12,745 nucleotides of DNA from Baffinella frigidus (lineage: Eukaryota; Cryptophyceae; Cryptomonadales; Baffinellaceae). Position numbers and translations under genes: made by a program. How positions within the stretch are numbered: the first letter of the stretch is position 1; each line of letters opens with the position of its first letter. Shown here one piece after another: positions 1 to 6,862 of this stretch. The DNA is taken from the NCBI GenBank assembly GCA_026770585.1, contig MU647126.1, forward strand, positions 187,223-199,967, written 5' to 3'. The notes under the pieces are model-generated. The model was not told the DNA's origin. It was given only the letters and a program-made list of their open reading frames with translations, and made no database searches.

Positions 1-61
1 GGGAGGGAGGGGGGGAGAGAGAGATTGAGGGGAGGGAACCCCTAAACCCCAAAGCAGGGAC

Positions 62-106
62 CTGGTCGATAGCAGCGATGGATGGATGGTGCAGTCGGAG
101 CTTTCA
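62..106 (-). pseudogene. Partial copy of the 3' end of ATP12 exon 8
   Basis: The plus strand here (ACCTGGTCGATAGCAGCGATGG..., then TGCAGTCGGAGCT) aligns with the end of exon 8 (ACCTGGTCGATGGCCGCGATGG..., then TCCAATCGGATCT), with an extra ATGGATGG. It keeps IAAIDQ and a GT donor (GTCCCT), and is followed by a short telomere-like tract. It lies in the intron downstream of exon 8. Confidence 0.6.
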
Positions 107-112
107 GAAGCG

Positions 113-233
113 GGTCTGCGCCAGACTATTCTCAAGCTGACAAGCTGGGCGTGCGGTACAAACCCATCAACTTTGGCGCGGGAAAGCGCCCCGGGGAAGC
201 GAATTGGTTGGTGGTGCGAAGTAGACAGACACA
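113..233 (+). repeat. Dispersed repeat family, copy 1
   Basis: Matches the shared core GACTATTCTCAAG...GCTGG...GTGCGGTACAAA...CAACTTTGG, seen in both orientations at 3733, 4812, 5310 and 7226. Non-coding, MITE-like. Confidence 0.6.
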
Positions 234-235
234 GC

Positions 236-330
236 GCGAGGTGCGAGAGGCAGAGCGAGGTGCGAGGTGCGAGAGGCAGACACAGAAGGAGGTGCGAGAG
301 GCAGACACAGAAGGAGGTGCGAGGTGCCGG
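236..330. repeat. Minisatellite, GAGGTGCGAGAGGCAGACAC-like unit
   Basis: Three to four imperfect tandem units of about 26 bp, purine-rich on the plus strand, within the intron downstream of ATP12 exon 8. Confidence 0.7.
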
Positions 331-345
331 CAGAGGCGCACGGAC

Positions 346-453
346 CTGGTCGATGGCCGCGATGGTCCAATCGGATCTGCTCTCGAGATCGGCGGCCACG
401 GCTTTCAGCAGCAACGGGTTCTGCTCCATCGACAGCCACTCTGAGGACGTCAC
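346..453 (-). CDS. ATP12: ATP12 exon 8: DWTIAAIDQ helix
   Basis: 36 codons including AADLESRSDWTIAAIDQ, matching the family pattern L-x-x-L-x-x-x-x-x-W-x-L-x-A-I/L. Acceptor GGCAG|GTG, donor CAG|GTCCGT, phase 0 at both ends. Codon third positions are GC-rich as in the other exons. The downstream exons are outside the window. Confidence 0.7.
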
Positions 454-3400
454 CTGCCGTCAAGCCTCCACTCTTTATATCTCACCGATTTAGACATTAT
501 ATAAGGCATATAGCCATTATACACGTCATTCAGTCCTTGTGTAAGTAATTTTAGACATTTTGTACCAGATATTGAGGCATTATACACGACATGTATCGAG
601 GCGCGGAGCAGCGCGGGATTCTGATCGATTCAACGTCACCTGCCGTCACGCCGCCGCCATCAGACACGTCCTTCACCCGCTGTGTACGCCATTTACCAAT
701 TTCATACGGTATTTAGTTGTGCTCCATCGACAGCCACTCCGAGGACGTCACCTGCCACATATATGTAATTACGCCATTATATACGCCGTGTAGCCGCTGT
801 ATACGTCATTTAGCAATTTGACAAGGCATTTACCCATTATGTGAGTCGGTTGGTCATATTATAAGTCATTTAGCCATGATACAAGGCATATTTACGGACG
901 AGGCCACTCCTTTTAAACCGTGTTTTTGCTATCTTGGGATGGATTTCCTCCTTTATTAAAGCCATGTCGAAGCCAATATAGCAAAATGAGAAGAAAAAAT
1001 CCCCTTAAGATAGCATAAAAGGCGGTTTAAATTGAGTGGTCTCGCACATTAATATAGACATTATACAAGTGATTTAGCAATTATACAAGTGATTTAGCGG
1101 CCTCGCGACGACGGTGGGCGTGAGAAAGATGCTGGCCAAGGTCTGCACCACTCACCCCTCACCCCTAGTGGGCGATGCCACCCCCATTCGGCACATCGCA
1201 CAATAGGGGTGAGGGGTGAAGCCTGACCCCACCACAGGTGCACACCACAGGTGCACACCACCCCGCACCGCCGCCACCACCGGAAGGGGAGGGCCGCCGC
1301 TGTGCCCATTCCAGGGTCCAGGGTCCAGGGTCCAGGGGCGGGGCGGGCCGAGGCGGGGCGGGGGGGGGCGGTGACTACCTCCTTGCAGGGGAGGGCAGGC
1401 GCGGGGAAGTCACGGAGGTGGGGAGGCGCAGGGGAGGCGCGGGGGAGGGGAGGGGGAGAGGGGGGGAGGAGGTACCACTTCGCAGCCGTAGTTGGCGGAG
1501 GCCCACGCGCAGATAGGCCCCCACAAACTTTGTTCTTTCTCGACCAAGTCGTCCGGCTCCGTGCTGCATCACCCCCCAAGGTTTAGGATTCAGGGCTTAG
1601 GCCACTTCTTGAAAGCCATAATCCGGAATGCCATAATCCTGGATTATGGCGTTGGTGAATTGTGGCGTCGTTCCAATCCTACAAGGATTCAATAATCCGG
1701 AATCTCGAACGTCATAATCGGGTATCATTGCACAAACTCTTTTGCTTTACAAAATCCTCCGGATTTTGAAAATGGGGAGGGCGGGCGCGCGTTGGAGCTC
1801 GTAGCTCCGTCTCTGGTGCCACCACCAGGGCGTCCTTCGGTGGTGCCAAAGCCATCGTCGAGCTCTCCCGGATGGTGCATGCTGATCTCGCTTTCTCCGC
1901 GGTGTTCGGCCGTGGTGCCCGTGGGCCAGGACGAGGATCCCTTCTGGCCACGCTGGCCCGACGGCTCACCCGCGGCCGCGGCCCGCTCAGCGCGGGGACG
2001 CTGCTCCCCGCCCTGTGCCATGCCCACCCCGAGCGTTTGCCCGCGTTGTTGCCGCGCGGGCGGCGCCCCCCCGCGGCAGAGCAGCGCAAAAGCAGCCGGC
2101 GGCCCCCAACATTCCGGAATTATGGCGTCGGGATTTTACGCCATAATCCGGCCGGATTATGGCGACCGGACGCCAAAAATAATGGACGCCATCATTTTAA
2201 GCGGATTATGGCGCCTTGAAATAAGAGGTCGAAACGGCCATAATCCCGGATTATGGCATGCCTTTTAAGAAGTGACCTTAGGATTCAGGGTTTAGGGTTT
2301 AGGCTTGAGGGCTTATGGTTCATGGTTTATGGTGTATGGTTTATGGTTTATGGTTTGGGGTTGAGGGTTGAGGGTCTGGGGTTTCGCGCGCAGCAGCGTC
2401 AGTCTCCTAGATCTGTCTGAGCAAAACTAGGCTCGCCATAAAATACATTTGGAGCGGGAAATCTGGTACAGACGTGCAACTGAAATACATGTCTGGCCCA
2501 ATTTTACTCAGGCAGCGCCAGTCTCCCTGCTAACCCTAAACCCTTAACCCTGAACCCTGAACCCTGAACCTAAACCAGGGTTTCTGCGCCGGCTGCTGCT
2601 GGGCCACTGCTGGCCTCTCTCACCACCTCTGTCTCTCACCAGCTCTGTCTCTCTCACCAGCTCTGTCTCTCTCTGTCTCTCTCTGTCTCGCTCTCGGTCT
2701 CTCTCGGTCTCTCTGTCTCTCTGTCTCTCTGTCTCTCTCTCCTGGGCCGCTGCAGGCCTCTCGCGTGTCTCTTACCAGCCCTCGCCTCTCTCCTCGCGCC
2801 TCTCTCCTTGCTGCTGTCGCCTCTCTCCTCTCTCCTCTCCTCTCCTCTCTCCTCTCCACTCTCCTCGCTCGCTCCTCTCTCTCCTCTCTCGCCTCGCGCC
2901 TCGCTCCTCTCTCCTCGCAGCTGTCTCCTCTGTCCTCGCATCTCTCCGAGGCATGGCATGGCTCCTCACAAGCGAGGTGCCCCTGCAGAGGCACCTGCGG
3001 AGGGTGGTGAGGGGCAGGGGTACCTGCGGAGGGTGATGAGGTCCGTGCTCAGCTGCTTCACCATCGTCGTCACCGCGCTCTTGCGCACCTGGTGTAGGCT
3101 TTCGGCTTTCGGGTTTCGGGTTTAGGTTTTTGGGTTGAGGGTGTTTGGGGTTTAAGGTTTATGGGTTGGGGTTTAGGGGTTGGGGTTTAGGGTTTCGGGT
3201 GTATGGTTTAGGGGTTAGGATTTGCGCACCTCCGCGCGCGAGAGCTGGTCGATTGCCGTCGTCGCCAGCGTCGTCTGCCGTGTGCCCACCGTCCACCGTC
3301 AGCCGTGCCGTGTGCCCACCGTCCACCGTCAACCGTGCCGTGCTCACCGTCAACCCCGTGTGCCCACCGTCCACCGTCAACCGTCCAGGCTTGAGGCTTC

Positions 3401-6400
3401 ATGAATCAGGGTTTAGGGTCTAGGGTTCAGAGTCTAGGGTTCAGGGTTTAGGGTTTGGGATTTAGGGTTTAGGGTTCAAGGTTCCGGGTTTAGAGTTTAG
3501 GGTTCAGGGTTTAGGGTGCATGGTTCATCCAGGGTTCATTCAGGGTTCAGGGTTGACAGGGTTGAGGGGGCAGGTGGCAGCTCCGTCGAGCAATCCAGCT
3601 CCGCCGAGGCAGAGCTAGCCCTCCTCTGGCACACCGTTCCTTGCCGCGTCCAGCTTTGTTTCTGACAAGCACTGCCATTTCCGAGGCTCAGCTGCAGGCA
3701 GCATATCCTAGCGCTGCCTCACACAGGTTGCCCGACTATTCTCAAGTTGCCATGCTGGGTCTGCGGTACAGAACCGTTTGGGGCGGAAACGAGCATGGGA
3801 TCACCAAATTGGTGTGCCCAAATAGACTGGGACAGAGCTAGGGGGCGGGGCGGTGCCAGGGGCATGGTGTAGGGGAGAATGTTGAGGTCCTGCACGTCAA
3901 ACTCGAGCGCGATCGCCATTGCTAGGTTCTTGCACGGCAGCACCTGGTGTACCGTCCAGGGGTTAGGCTTCGGGGTTTAGGGGTTAGGGTTTGGGGGTTA
4001 GGGGTTAGGGGTTAGGGGTTAGGGGTTATGGTTGAGGGTTGAGGGGTTAGAGGTTAGGGTTTAGGGTTCAGGGTTGAGGGTTGAGGGTGTATGGTTTAGG
4101 GTGTAGGGTGTAGGGTTTAGGGTTTGAGGTTTGGGGTTTAGGGTTTGAGGTTTGGGGTTTGGGGTTTGGGGTTTGGGGTTTAGGGTTTAGGGTTTAGGGT
4201 TTATGGAATATGGTTTAGGGTTTAGGGTGTGGGAACAGGGTCTCTGTGTTGGATAGCGTCCGCACCCCCCGCCATGGTACAAATTGGCCATTTATGGAGA
4301 GTTTTTCAGGCAAAAGGCCTGTGGAAATCACTTGAGAAAACTGTCGATACACAGTTTTATCTTTCGGGTTTAGGGGAGCAGCATCTGTTTGTGAAGACAG
4401 CGTCCACACACCCCGCCCGCCCAGCGTCAGCACCATCACCGTCACCACCATCAGCGTCAGCACCATCAGCGAGTCTGTCTATGTCGTCTCACCAATTCGG
4501 TGCGCCCGGGCTCGGTTCCGCTTCAAAGTTGACATATTTGCAGGGACACCCCAGCAAGTCAACCTCAGACCAGTGTTGACAGTGAAGCCTGGTGAGTGTA
4601 GTGATACCATTTGCTTGTTAGAAGGCGTCCGCACCCCCCGGTCGTCAAGCGTCAGCACCCACGCTTTCTGCAGCGCCCCTGCGAACATGTACCGTTTAGG
4701 GTTTAGGGTTGAGGGGTTAGGGGTTAGGGTTGACGGGTTGGGAAAGCGTGCACCTGCAGAATACGGTGACGCGTCACTCCGGGGGGTCCTAGCTCTGCCT
4801 CACTCGGGCAGGCTCACTATTGCCAACTTGACATGCTGCGTTTGCCGTGCATACGTCAACTTTGGAGCGGAAACGAGCCCGGGCTCCCCAAATCGGTGAG
4901 CCCAAATAGACTGGGCCAGGGCTAGGAGGAGACGCACATGAAGAGACCAGGACGGGGGAGAGGCATATGGCGCAAAAATGTGAAGGTTCTGTTGATGGCG
5001 AATTGAATGGACGCGGGGGGGGGCGAGATGCGGTGTCCGCGAGATGCGGTGTCCACCAGCCTCGCCAGTTTACCAGATCCGGGTTGCGCAAAGATTTCTT
5101 CGGGTTTTGACGACCCTACGGTAGCGCATCCCTAGGGACCTAGGGATTTCAATCCTGGGGGGGGGGGTGGATCCCATCAAGACGACTTTCTAATCTGAGA
5201 GTAGACTCTGAGAGTAGAATCTGAGAGAAGACCTCCTTTGAAATTTGCTACAGGCGGTCGTCCCGATCTGGTTAACTTGGGTTGGGTCTCAGTCTGTGTG
5301 TGCGTCTCCTCCTAGCTCTGTCTCAGTCTATTTGGGCACACCAATTTGGTGATCCCATGCTCGTTTCCGCTCCAAAGTTGACGGATGGTACCGCACACCC
5401 AGCATGTCAACTTGAGAATAGTCGGGCAACCTGAGTGAGGCAGCGCTAGGATATGCTGCCTGCCGTTGAGTCTCGGATATGGCAGTGCTTGTCAGAAACA
5501 AAGCTGCACGCGGCAAGGAACGCTGTGCCATAGGAGGGCTAGATCTGTCTCGGCGGAGCTAGATTGCTGGACAGAGCTGCCAACAGCCCTCACAGGCAGC
5601 TCAAATACCTAAATGGGTTTAGGCCCAGGACGTCGGAATCCGACGTGCTTGGCCCAGTTTGTACCAGAAAAATAGTAGGACATGAGCGATTTGAGCTTTA
5701 TGTGAGGGCTGGTGGTGGAAGCACCTGTGCGCGGGCAGTTCTGCTCGGACTCCGTGACCCCTGCTGACTTGTAGAAGCGCTTGCTGCTCCCGTCCGCCTT
5801 CACTGCACGCCAAACTCCAGAATTACAACAGCGTTGACTGCACGCGGCACAGCGCTCACCGGATGTGCCCCTCCATGCCCCAATCTAACTTGATGCCACG
5901 GGGTGGAGCGCCGCGCAGCAGCGAACACGCCGTTGGGGGGGGGGGAGCCGGCGTGCCGCGATTCTCTCTCTGCAGACAGGCACCATGCGCATCGACCCTG
6001 CACACTGCTCCCTGCCCAGCCATGGCCTACGCGCCTATATGTCTGACGGGGCGACGGGCAGCCACATCGGCTGGTTCGGTTCGAGTGGGTGGGCCAGGGC
6101 TCAGGGCTCTCACGCATGCCGAGCGGCACATCCTGCTTCTTCTTCTCCTCTTTTTTCTCCTCCATCTGCTCCACCAAAAACGGCCGCGTCACCCACACGC
6201 CGACGCTCCCCTCACACCCAACATAACACTGCAATGGTCATGGGCCCGGCGCCAGGGCGGGGTGGACACCTTTGCTTCAGTCGAATTCCGCTTGGCACCC
6301 TTGATGTACGCCATCCCCCTCGAAGGCACCGCGTCGTGCACGGGGCGCTTCGCCGCGGCAGCAGCAAAAATTGAGCGCGCCGCAGCAAGAGCGGGCACTC

Positions 6401-6479
6401 GCCGCAGCAGCCCCATCGGAGCACGGCTTGCAATCCCAGCCATCCCTCTTTTCAGGACAACCCGAGCTCTTGAGATCAT
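346..6479 (-). CDS. ATP12: ATP synthase F1 assembly chaperone ATP12 (ATPAF2), multi-exon, C-terminus outside window
   Basis: ATP12 is a mitochondrial matrix chaperone that holds the F1 alpha subunit during assembly of the ATP synthase F1 sector. I built the gene from minus-strand exons at 6479-6270, 5797-5725, 4678-4608, 3943-3857, 3274-3230, 3088-3024 and 453-346. Phases agree across the first six: 0, 1, 0, 0, 0, then a phase-2 end. Joined in order they give the family's motifs in the right order: KRFYKSAGV, then LTLDDRGVRTPSN, then LPCKNLAMAIALEFD, then YTMPL-TTLATTAIDQL, then VKQLSTDLITLR, and finally a segment containing DWTIAAIDQ. The N-terminus is a basic, Ala/Arg-rich presequence with few acidic residues, as expected for mitochondrial import. 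The central exon or exons (expected W-D-P-L-x-x-W-A region) are uncertain, and the C-terminal region lies beyond base 1. Introns carry telomere-like arrays. The family call rests on remembered motifs, not on a search. Confidence 0.85.
480..898. repeat. Degenerate about 20-bp repeats (CATTATACAAGTCATTTAGC-like)
   Basis: AT-rich units such as CATTATACACGTCATT and GACAAGGCATTTACCCATTA recur many times and resume after the MITE at 1047-1100. GC-rich material at about 590-755 interrupts them and includes a 35-bp direct repeat (421-455 and 720-754) that copies the acceptor and start of ATP12 exon 8. No gene seen. Confidence 0.55.
899..1044. mobile_element. 146-bp MITE
   Basis: The ends are long imperfect inverted repeats: CGAGGCCACTCCTTTTAAAC on the left, and the right end inverted reads CGAGACCACTCAATTTAAAC. 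Both continue to TGCTATCTT. The interior is AT-rich and non-coding. It interrupts the degenerate 20-bp repeat field. No clear target duplication was found. Confidence 0.65.
1152..1219. repeat. Strong hairpin
   Basis: TCACCCCTCACCCCTA (1152-1167) pairs perfectly with TAGGGGTGAGGGGTGA (1204-1219); GCGATG (1172-1177) pairs with CATCGC (1194-1199) inside. Confidence 0.65.
1231..1256. repeat. 13-bp direct repeat x2
   Basis: ACCACAGGTGCAC occurs twice in tandem. Confidence 0.8.
1294..1320 (-). CDS. Possible ATP12 exon fragment, WTLEWAQRR (tentative)
   Basis: One minus-strand frame reads WTLEWAQRR, resembling the ATP12 segment W-D-P-L-x-E-W-A-x-x-R that must lie between exons 6 and 8. It is embedded in a 7-bp GGGTCCA minisatellite. 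No convincing acceptor was found just upstream, so this may be a remnant or coincidence. Confidence 0.25.
1311..1336. repeat. GGGTCCA minisatellite
   Basis: Seven-bp unit GGGTCCA, about 3.5 copies, followed by a G-rich tract to about 1475 (runs of G separated by A or C) with no gene. Confidence 0.8.
1601..2276. mobile_element. 676-bp non-autonomous DNA transposon
   Basis: The left end GCCACTTCTTGAAAG and the inverted right end (GTCACTTCTTAAAAG) form terminal inverted repeats, flanked by the 5-bp duplication CTTAG (1596-1600 and 2277-2281). Subterminal palindromes built from CCATAATCCGGATTATGG recur at both ends. No transposase is seen. The insertion sits in a telomere-like tract. The GC-rich centre (about 1780-2100) differs strongly in base composition from the AT-rich ends. 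Confidence 0.75.
1770..2219 (+). other. GC-rich open frame inside the transposon (possible captured fragment)
   Basis: The frame is open across the GC-rich core and reads, for example, GAKAIVELSRMVHADLAFSA followed by an Arg/Leu/Pro-rich stretch. It has no good start or splice context, and open frames are expected by chance at this GC content. It could be a captured host exon. No family recognised. Confidence 0.3.
2282..2390. repeat. Degenerate telomere-like array (G-rich on plus)
   Basis: Units GGGTTTA, GGTTTAT and GGGTTGA. C-rich in the sense of the minus-strand ATP12 gene. Confidence 0.85.
2393..2529. repeat. 18-bp direct repeats bracketing an AT-richer segment
   Basis: GCAGCGTCAGTCTCCTAG (2393-2410) and GCAGCGCCAGTCTCCCTG (2512-2529) flank about 100 bp weakly resembling the dispersed repeat. 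No gene seen. Confidence 0.5.
2533..2579. repeat. Short telomere-like tract (C-rich on plus)
   Basis: AACCCTAAACCCTTAACCC followed by CCTGAAC units. Opposite in polarity to the other arrays in the ATP12 gene. Confidence 0.8.
2567..2605 (-). CDS. Possible ATP12 exon 7 (tentative)
   Basis: Reads EASSGPAAAGAETL, with the start taken after an AG so that phase 2 of exon 6 is satisfied; in animal ATP12 the corresponding place reads ...EEPETLV. The donor would be CTG|GTTTAG, followed at once by telomere-like repeats. A related segment (EACSGPGE) appears upstream near 2730-2765, beyond a GA-rich microsatellite. Weak evidence; the exon may lie elsewhere. Confidence 0.3.
2620..2945. repeat. CT-rich microsatellite tract
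   Basis: TCTCTG, CTCTCTCC and CTCGC units dominate. Open frames here are low-complexity (Glu/Arg- or Ser/Leu-rich) and not credible genes. Confidence 0.85.
3024..3088 (-). CDS. ATP12: ATP12 exon 6: VKQLSTDLITLR
   Basis: Encodes VRKSAVTTMVKQLSTDLITL plus Arg, corresponding to the family helix that ends T-D-x-x-x-x-R. Acceptor ACCAG|GTGCGC, donor CGCAG|GTACCC (phase 2). The last about 17 bases of the exon with the GT donor are repeated 29 bp downstream, so the true donor could be either copy. Confidence 0.8.
3094..3222. repeat. Telomere-like array filling ATP12 intron 5
   Basis: GGGTTTA, GGGTTTCGG and GGGGTTTAG units fill nearly the whole 141-bp intron between exons 5 and 6. Confidence 0.85.
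3230..3274 (-). CDS. ATP12: ATP12 exon 5: TTLATTAIDQL
   Basis: 15 codons, TTLATTAIDQLSRAE, matching the conserved L-T-x-L-x-x-T-A-I-D segment after M-P-L. Acceptor GGCAG|ACG, donor GAG|GTGCGC, both phase 0. The acceptor side abuts a 30-bp minisatellite. Confidence 0.85.
3279..3383. repeat. About 30-bp minisatellite
   Basis: GTGCCCACCGTCCACCGTCA-based unit in about 3.5 copies, just upstream (minus sense) of ATP12 exon 5; the overlapping open frames are repeat translations. Confidence 0.8.
3405..3565. repeat. Degenerate telomere-like array
   Basis: GGGTTTA, GGGTCTA and GGGTTCA variants within ATP12 intron 4. Confidence 0.85.
3574..3842 (+). repeat. Dispersed repeat, long copy (arm of inverted pair)
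   Basis: About 269 bp nearly matching the reverse complement of 5310-5583, including TTCCTTGCCGCGT, TGACAAGCACTGCCAT and GACTATTCTCAAGTTG. It ends next to the donor of ATP12 exon 4. An open frame through it is shared by both arms, but no protein family is recognised. Confidence 0.75.
3857..3943 (-). CDS. ATP12: ATP12 exon 4: VLPCKNLAMAIALEFD, ending YTMPL
   Basis: 29 codons matching the family segment L-P-x-x-x-L-A-x-A-I-A-x-E-x-D-x-Q followed by Y-T-M-P-L. Acceptor ACCAG|GTG. The donor is non-canonical, CTG|GCACCG (GC-AG), chosen because it gives phase 0 and the join MPL-TTLATTAID expected for ATP12. A copy of the dispersed repeat lies immediately beyond the donor. Confidence 0.85.
3957..4230. 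repeat. Degenerate telomere-like array, longest in the ATP12 gene
   Basis: About 270 bp of GGGGTTA, GGGTTGA, GGGTGTA, GGGTTTG and GGGTTTA units, immediately upstream (minus sense) of ATP12 exon 4. Confidence 0.9.
4232..4275 (-). pseudogene. Decayed copy of ATP12 exon 3 (second intronic copy)
   Basis: The minus strand reads WRGVRTLSNTETLF, a second partial copy of the exon 3 end (DRGVRTPSNKQM). It runs directly into a telomere-like array. Only the 3' half of the exon is present. Confidence 0.65.
4385..4466 (-). pseudogene. Decayed copy of ATP12 exon 3 (first intronic copy)
   Basis: On the minus strand this reads VLTLGGRGVWTLSSQT, clearly related to exon 3 (VLTLDDRGVRTPSN) but with D-D to G-G, R to W and P to L changes. 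It lies between the real exon 3 and exon 4. A GT-rich/GAC microvariation precedes it (repeated TGGTGAC/TGGTGCTGACG). Probably skipped in the mRNA; use as an alternative exon cannot be excluded. Confidence 0.7.
4471..4568 (-). repeat. Dispersed repeat, diverged copy
   Basis: CACCAATTCGGTGCGCCCGG...CTTCAAAGTTGACATA...CAGCAAGTCAACCTC matches the minus orientation of the family. It lies between two copies of ATP12 exon 3. Confidence 0.5.
4608..4678 (-). CDS. ATP12: ATP12 exon 3: LDDRGVRTPSN motif
   Basis: The exon encodes ALQKAWVLTLDDRGVRTPSN followed by KQM, matching the beta-strand and L-D-x-R-x-x-R-T-P motif of the family. Acceptor CGCAG|GG (phase 1 continued), donor ATG|GTATCA (phase 0). Two decayed copies of this exon lie downstream in the same intron. 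Confidence 0.85.
4692..4740. repeat. Short telomere-like tract
   Basis: GGGTTTA and GGGGTTA units next to the acceptor of ATP12 exon 3. Confidence 0.8.
4788..4930 (+). repeat. Dispersed repeat, copy
   Basis: Contains CTCTGCCTCACTCGGG, CAACTTGACATGCTG, CAACTTTGGAGCGGAAACGA and CCCAAATAGACTGGGC, all shared with the other copies. Confidence 0.65.
5023..5054. repeat. 16-bp tandem duplication
   Basis: GCGAGATGCGGTGTCC twice, exact. Confidence 0.85.
5193..5231. repeat. 13-bp tandem repeat x3
   Basis: ATCTGAGAGTAGA and two near-identical units, in ATP12 intron 2. The surrounding 5055-5310 holds no other recognisable feature. Confidence 0.8.
5310..5583 (-). repeat. Dispersed repeat, long copy (other arm of inverted pair)
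   Basis: Near-complete inverted counterpart of 3574-3842, about 1.5 kb away, both inside ATP12 introns. Ends CCTAGCTCTGTCTCAG and GCTGGACAGAGCTGCCAA. Confidence 0.75.
5725..5797 (-). CDS. ATP12: ATP12 exon 2: KRFYK motif
   Basis: The exon encodes ADGSSKRFYKSAGVTESEQN and a few more residues. The K-R-F-Y-K start of the mature domain is characteristic of ATP12. The acceptor is GAAG|GCG (phase 0) and the donor is ACAG|GTGCTT (phase 1). The next exon supplies the two bases needed to complete a Gly codon, so the join is in frame. Confidence 0.8.
6270..6479 (-). CDS. ATP12: ATP12 exon 1: start and mitochondrial presequence
   Basis: The exon encodes 70 residues starting MISRARVVLKRGMAGIASRA, rich in Arg, Ala, Leu and Ser with almost no acidic residues, typical of a mitochondrial presequence. 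I prefer the ATG at 6479. In-frame ATGs at 6443 and 6416 also leave a basic leader, and one at 6554 would overlap the start of the divergent gene. The exon ends ...STEAK with donor AAG|GTGTCC in phase 0, which joins in frame to exon 2. Confidence 0.7.
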
Positions 6480-6544
6480 CCCAAAAGTTGACTCTCGAGG
6501 GTGAGCTTGACTTTTGCGGTCAAGTGCCTCATCCAAAGGAAACG
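6480..6544. promoter_or_regulatory. Putative bidirectional promoter
   Basis: About 65 bp separate the preferred ATP12 start (minus, 6479) from the ATG of the lumen-protein gene (plus, 6545). Both 5' untranslated regions and promoters must lie here or overlap the opposite gene. No TATA box is evident. The base context of the plus ATG is AAACGATGA. The arrangement is inferred from the two starts. Confidence 0.45.
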
Positions 6545-6862
6545 ATGAGGACATCGATCCTCCTTGCGGTTGTCGCGCACGCGGCGACAGTTGTTGCGTG
6601 GTCTGGTCCGCATGCCCTGTTTGCCACCCGCGGTGCCGCTCCTTCCCTCCGTGCGTGTCCCCGCGAAGTCCCGGCTTCTGCCAGGGGAGTACACATGTCC
6701 ACGCAGGACCGGCGCAGCTTCCTCGCGGCAGCCTCGAGCCTCGCGCTAGGCCTCGCGCTGCCTGCGACTGCGGGGGCGGCGACTGTCAACGGAGATTTTG
6801 GCACCAAGGTCATCGGGGCGACCCTCTCTGTCGTAAACGCCGTCGCTGGCGGGTCCGCTAAG
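6545..6862 (+). CDS. Lumen protein exon 1: signal peptide, transit region and Tat signal
   Basis: 106 codons. Residues 1-19 (MRTSILLAVVAHAATVVAW) form a signal peptide. A Ser/Arg/Ala/Pro-rich transit-like stretch follows to about residue 50. Then DRRSFLAAASSLALGLALPA and TAGA form a twin-arginine lumen signal with an A-x-A-type cleavage site. The mature start is about ATVNGDFGTKVIGATLSVVN. Donor AAG|GTATCC, phase 0. Confidence 0.85.

Noticed and set aside
1094-1579. 161-codon minus-strand frame, Pro/Arg-rich
   Set aside because: Runs through G-rich and minisatellite DNA without domain or codon signal; only the short WTLEWAQRR piece was kept, as tentative.
2620-2994. Glu/Arg-rich minus-strand open frames
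   Set aside because: Translations of a CT/GA microsatellite; low complexity in every frame.
2995-3023. 29-bp intron after ATP12 exon 6
   Set aside because: Far too short for spliceosomal removal; better explained as a tandem copy of the exon end and donor.
3284-3383. CRISPR-like array
   Set aside because: Units are directly adjacent, with no unique spacers, in eukaryotic intronic DNA; a minisatellite.
3159-3423. Open frames with DGGHTARLTV-type repeats
   Set aside because: Translation of the 30-bp minisatellite and telomere-like tract; exon 5 of ATP12 overlaps in another frame.
5863-6504. 213-codon open frame on the plus strand
   Set aside because: It is antisense to ATP12 intron 1 and exon 1, has a low-complexity Leu/His run and no family features; the minus-strand presequence and splice phasing explain the region better.
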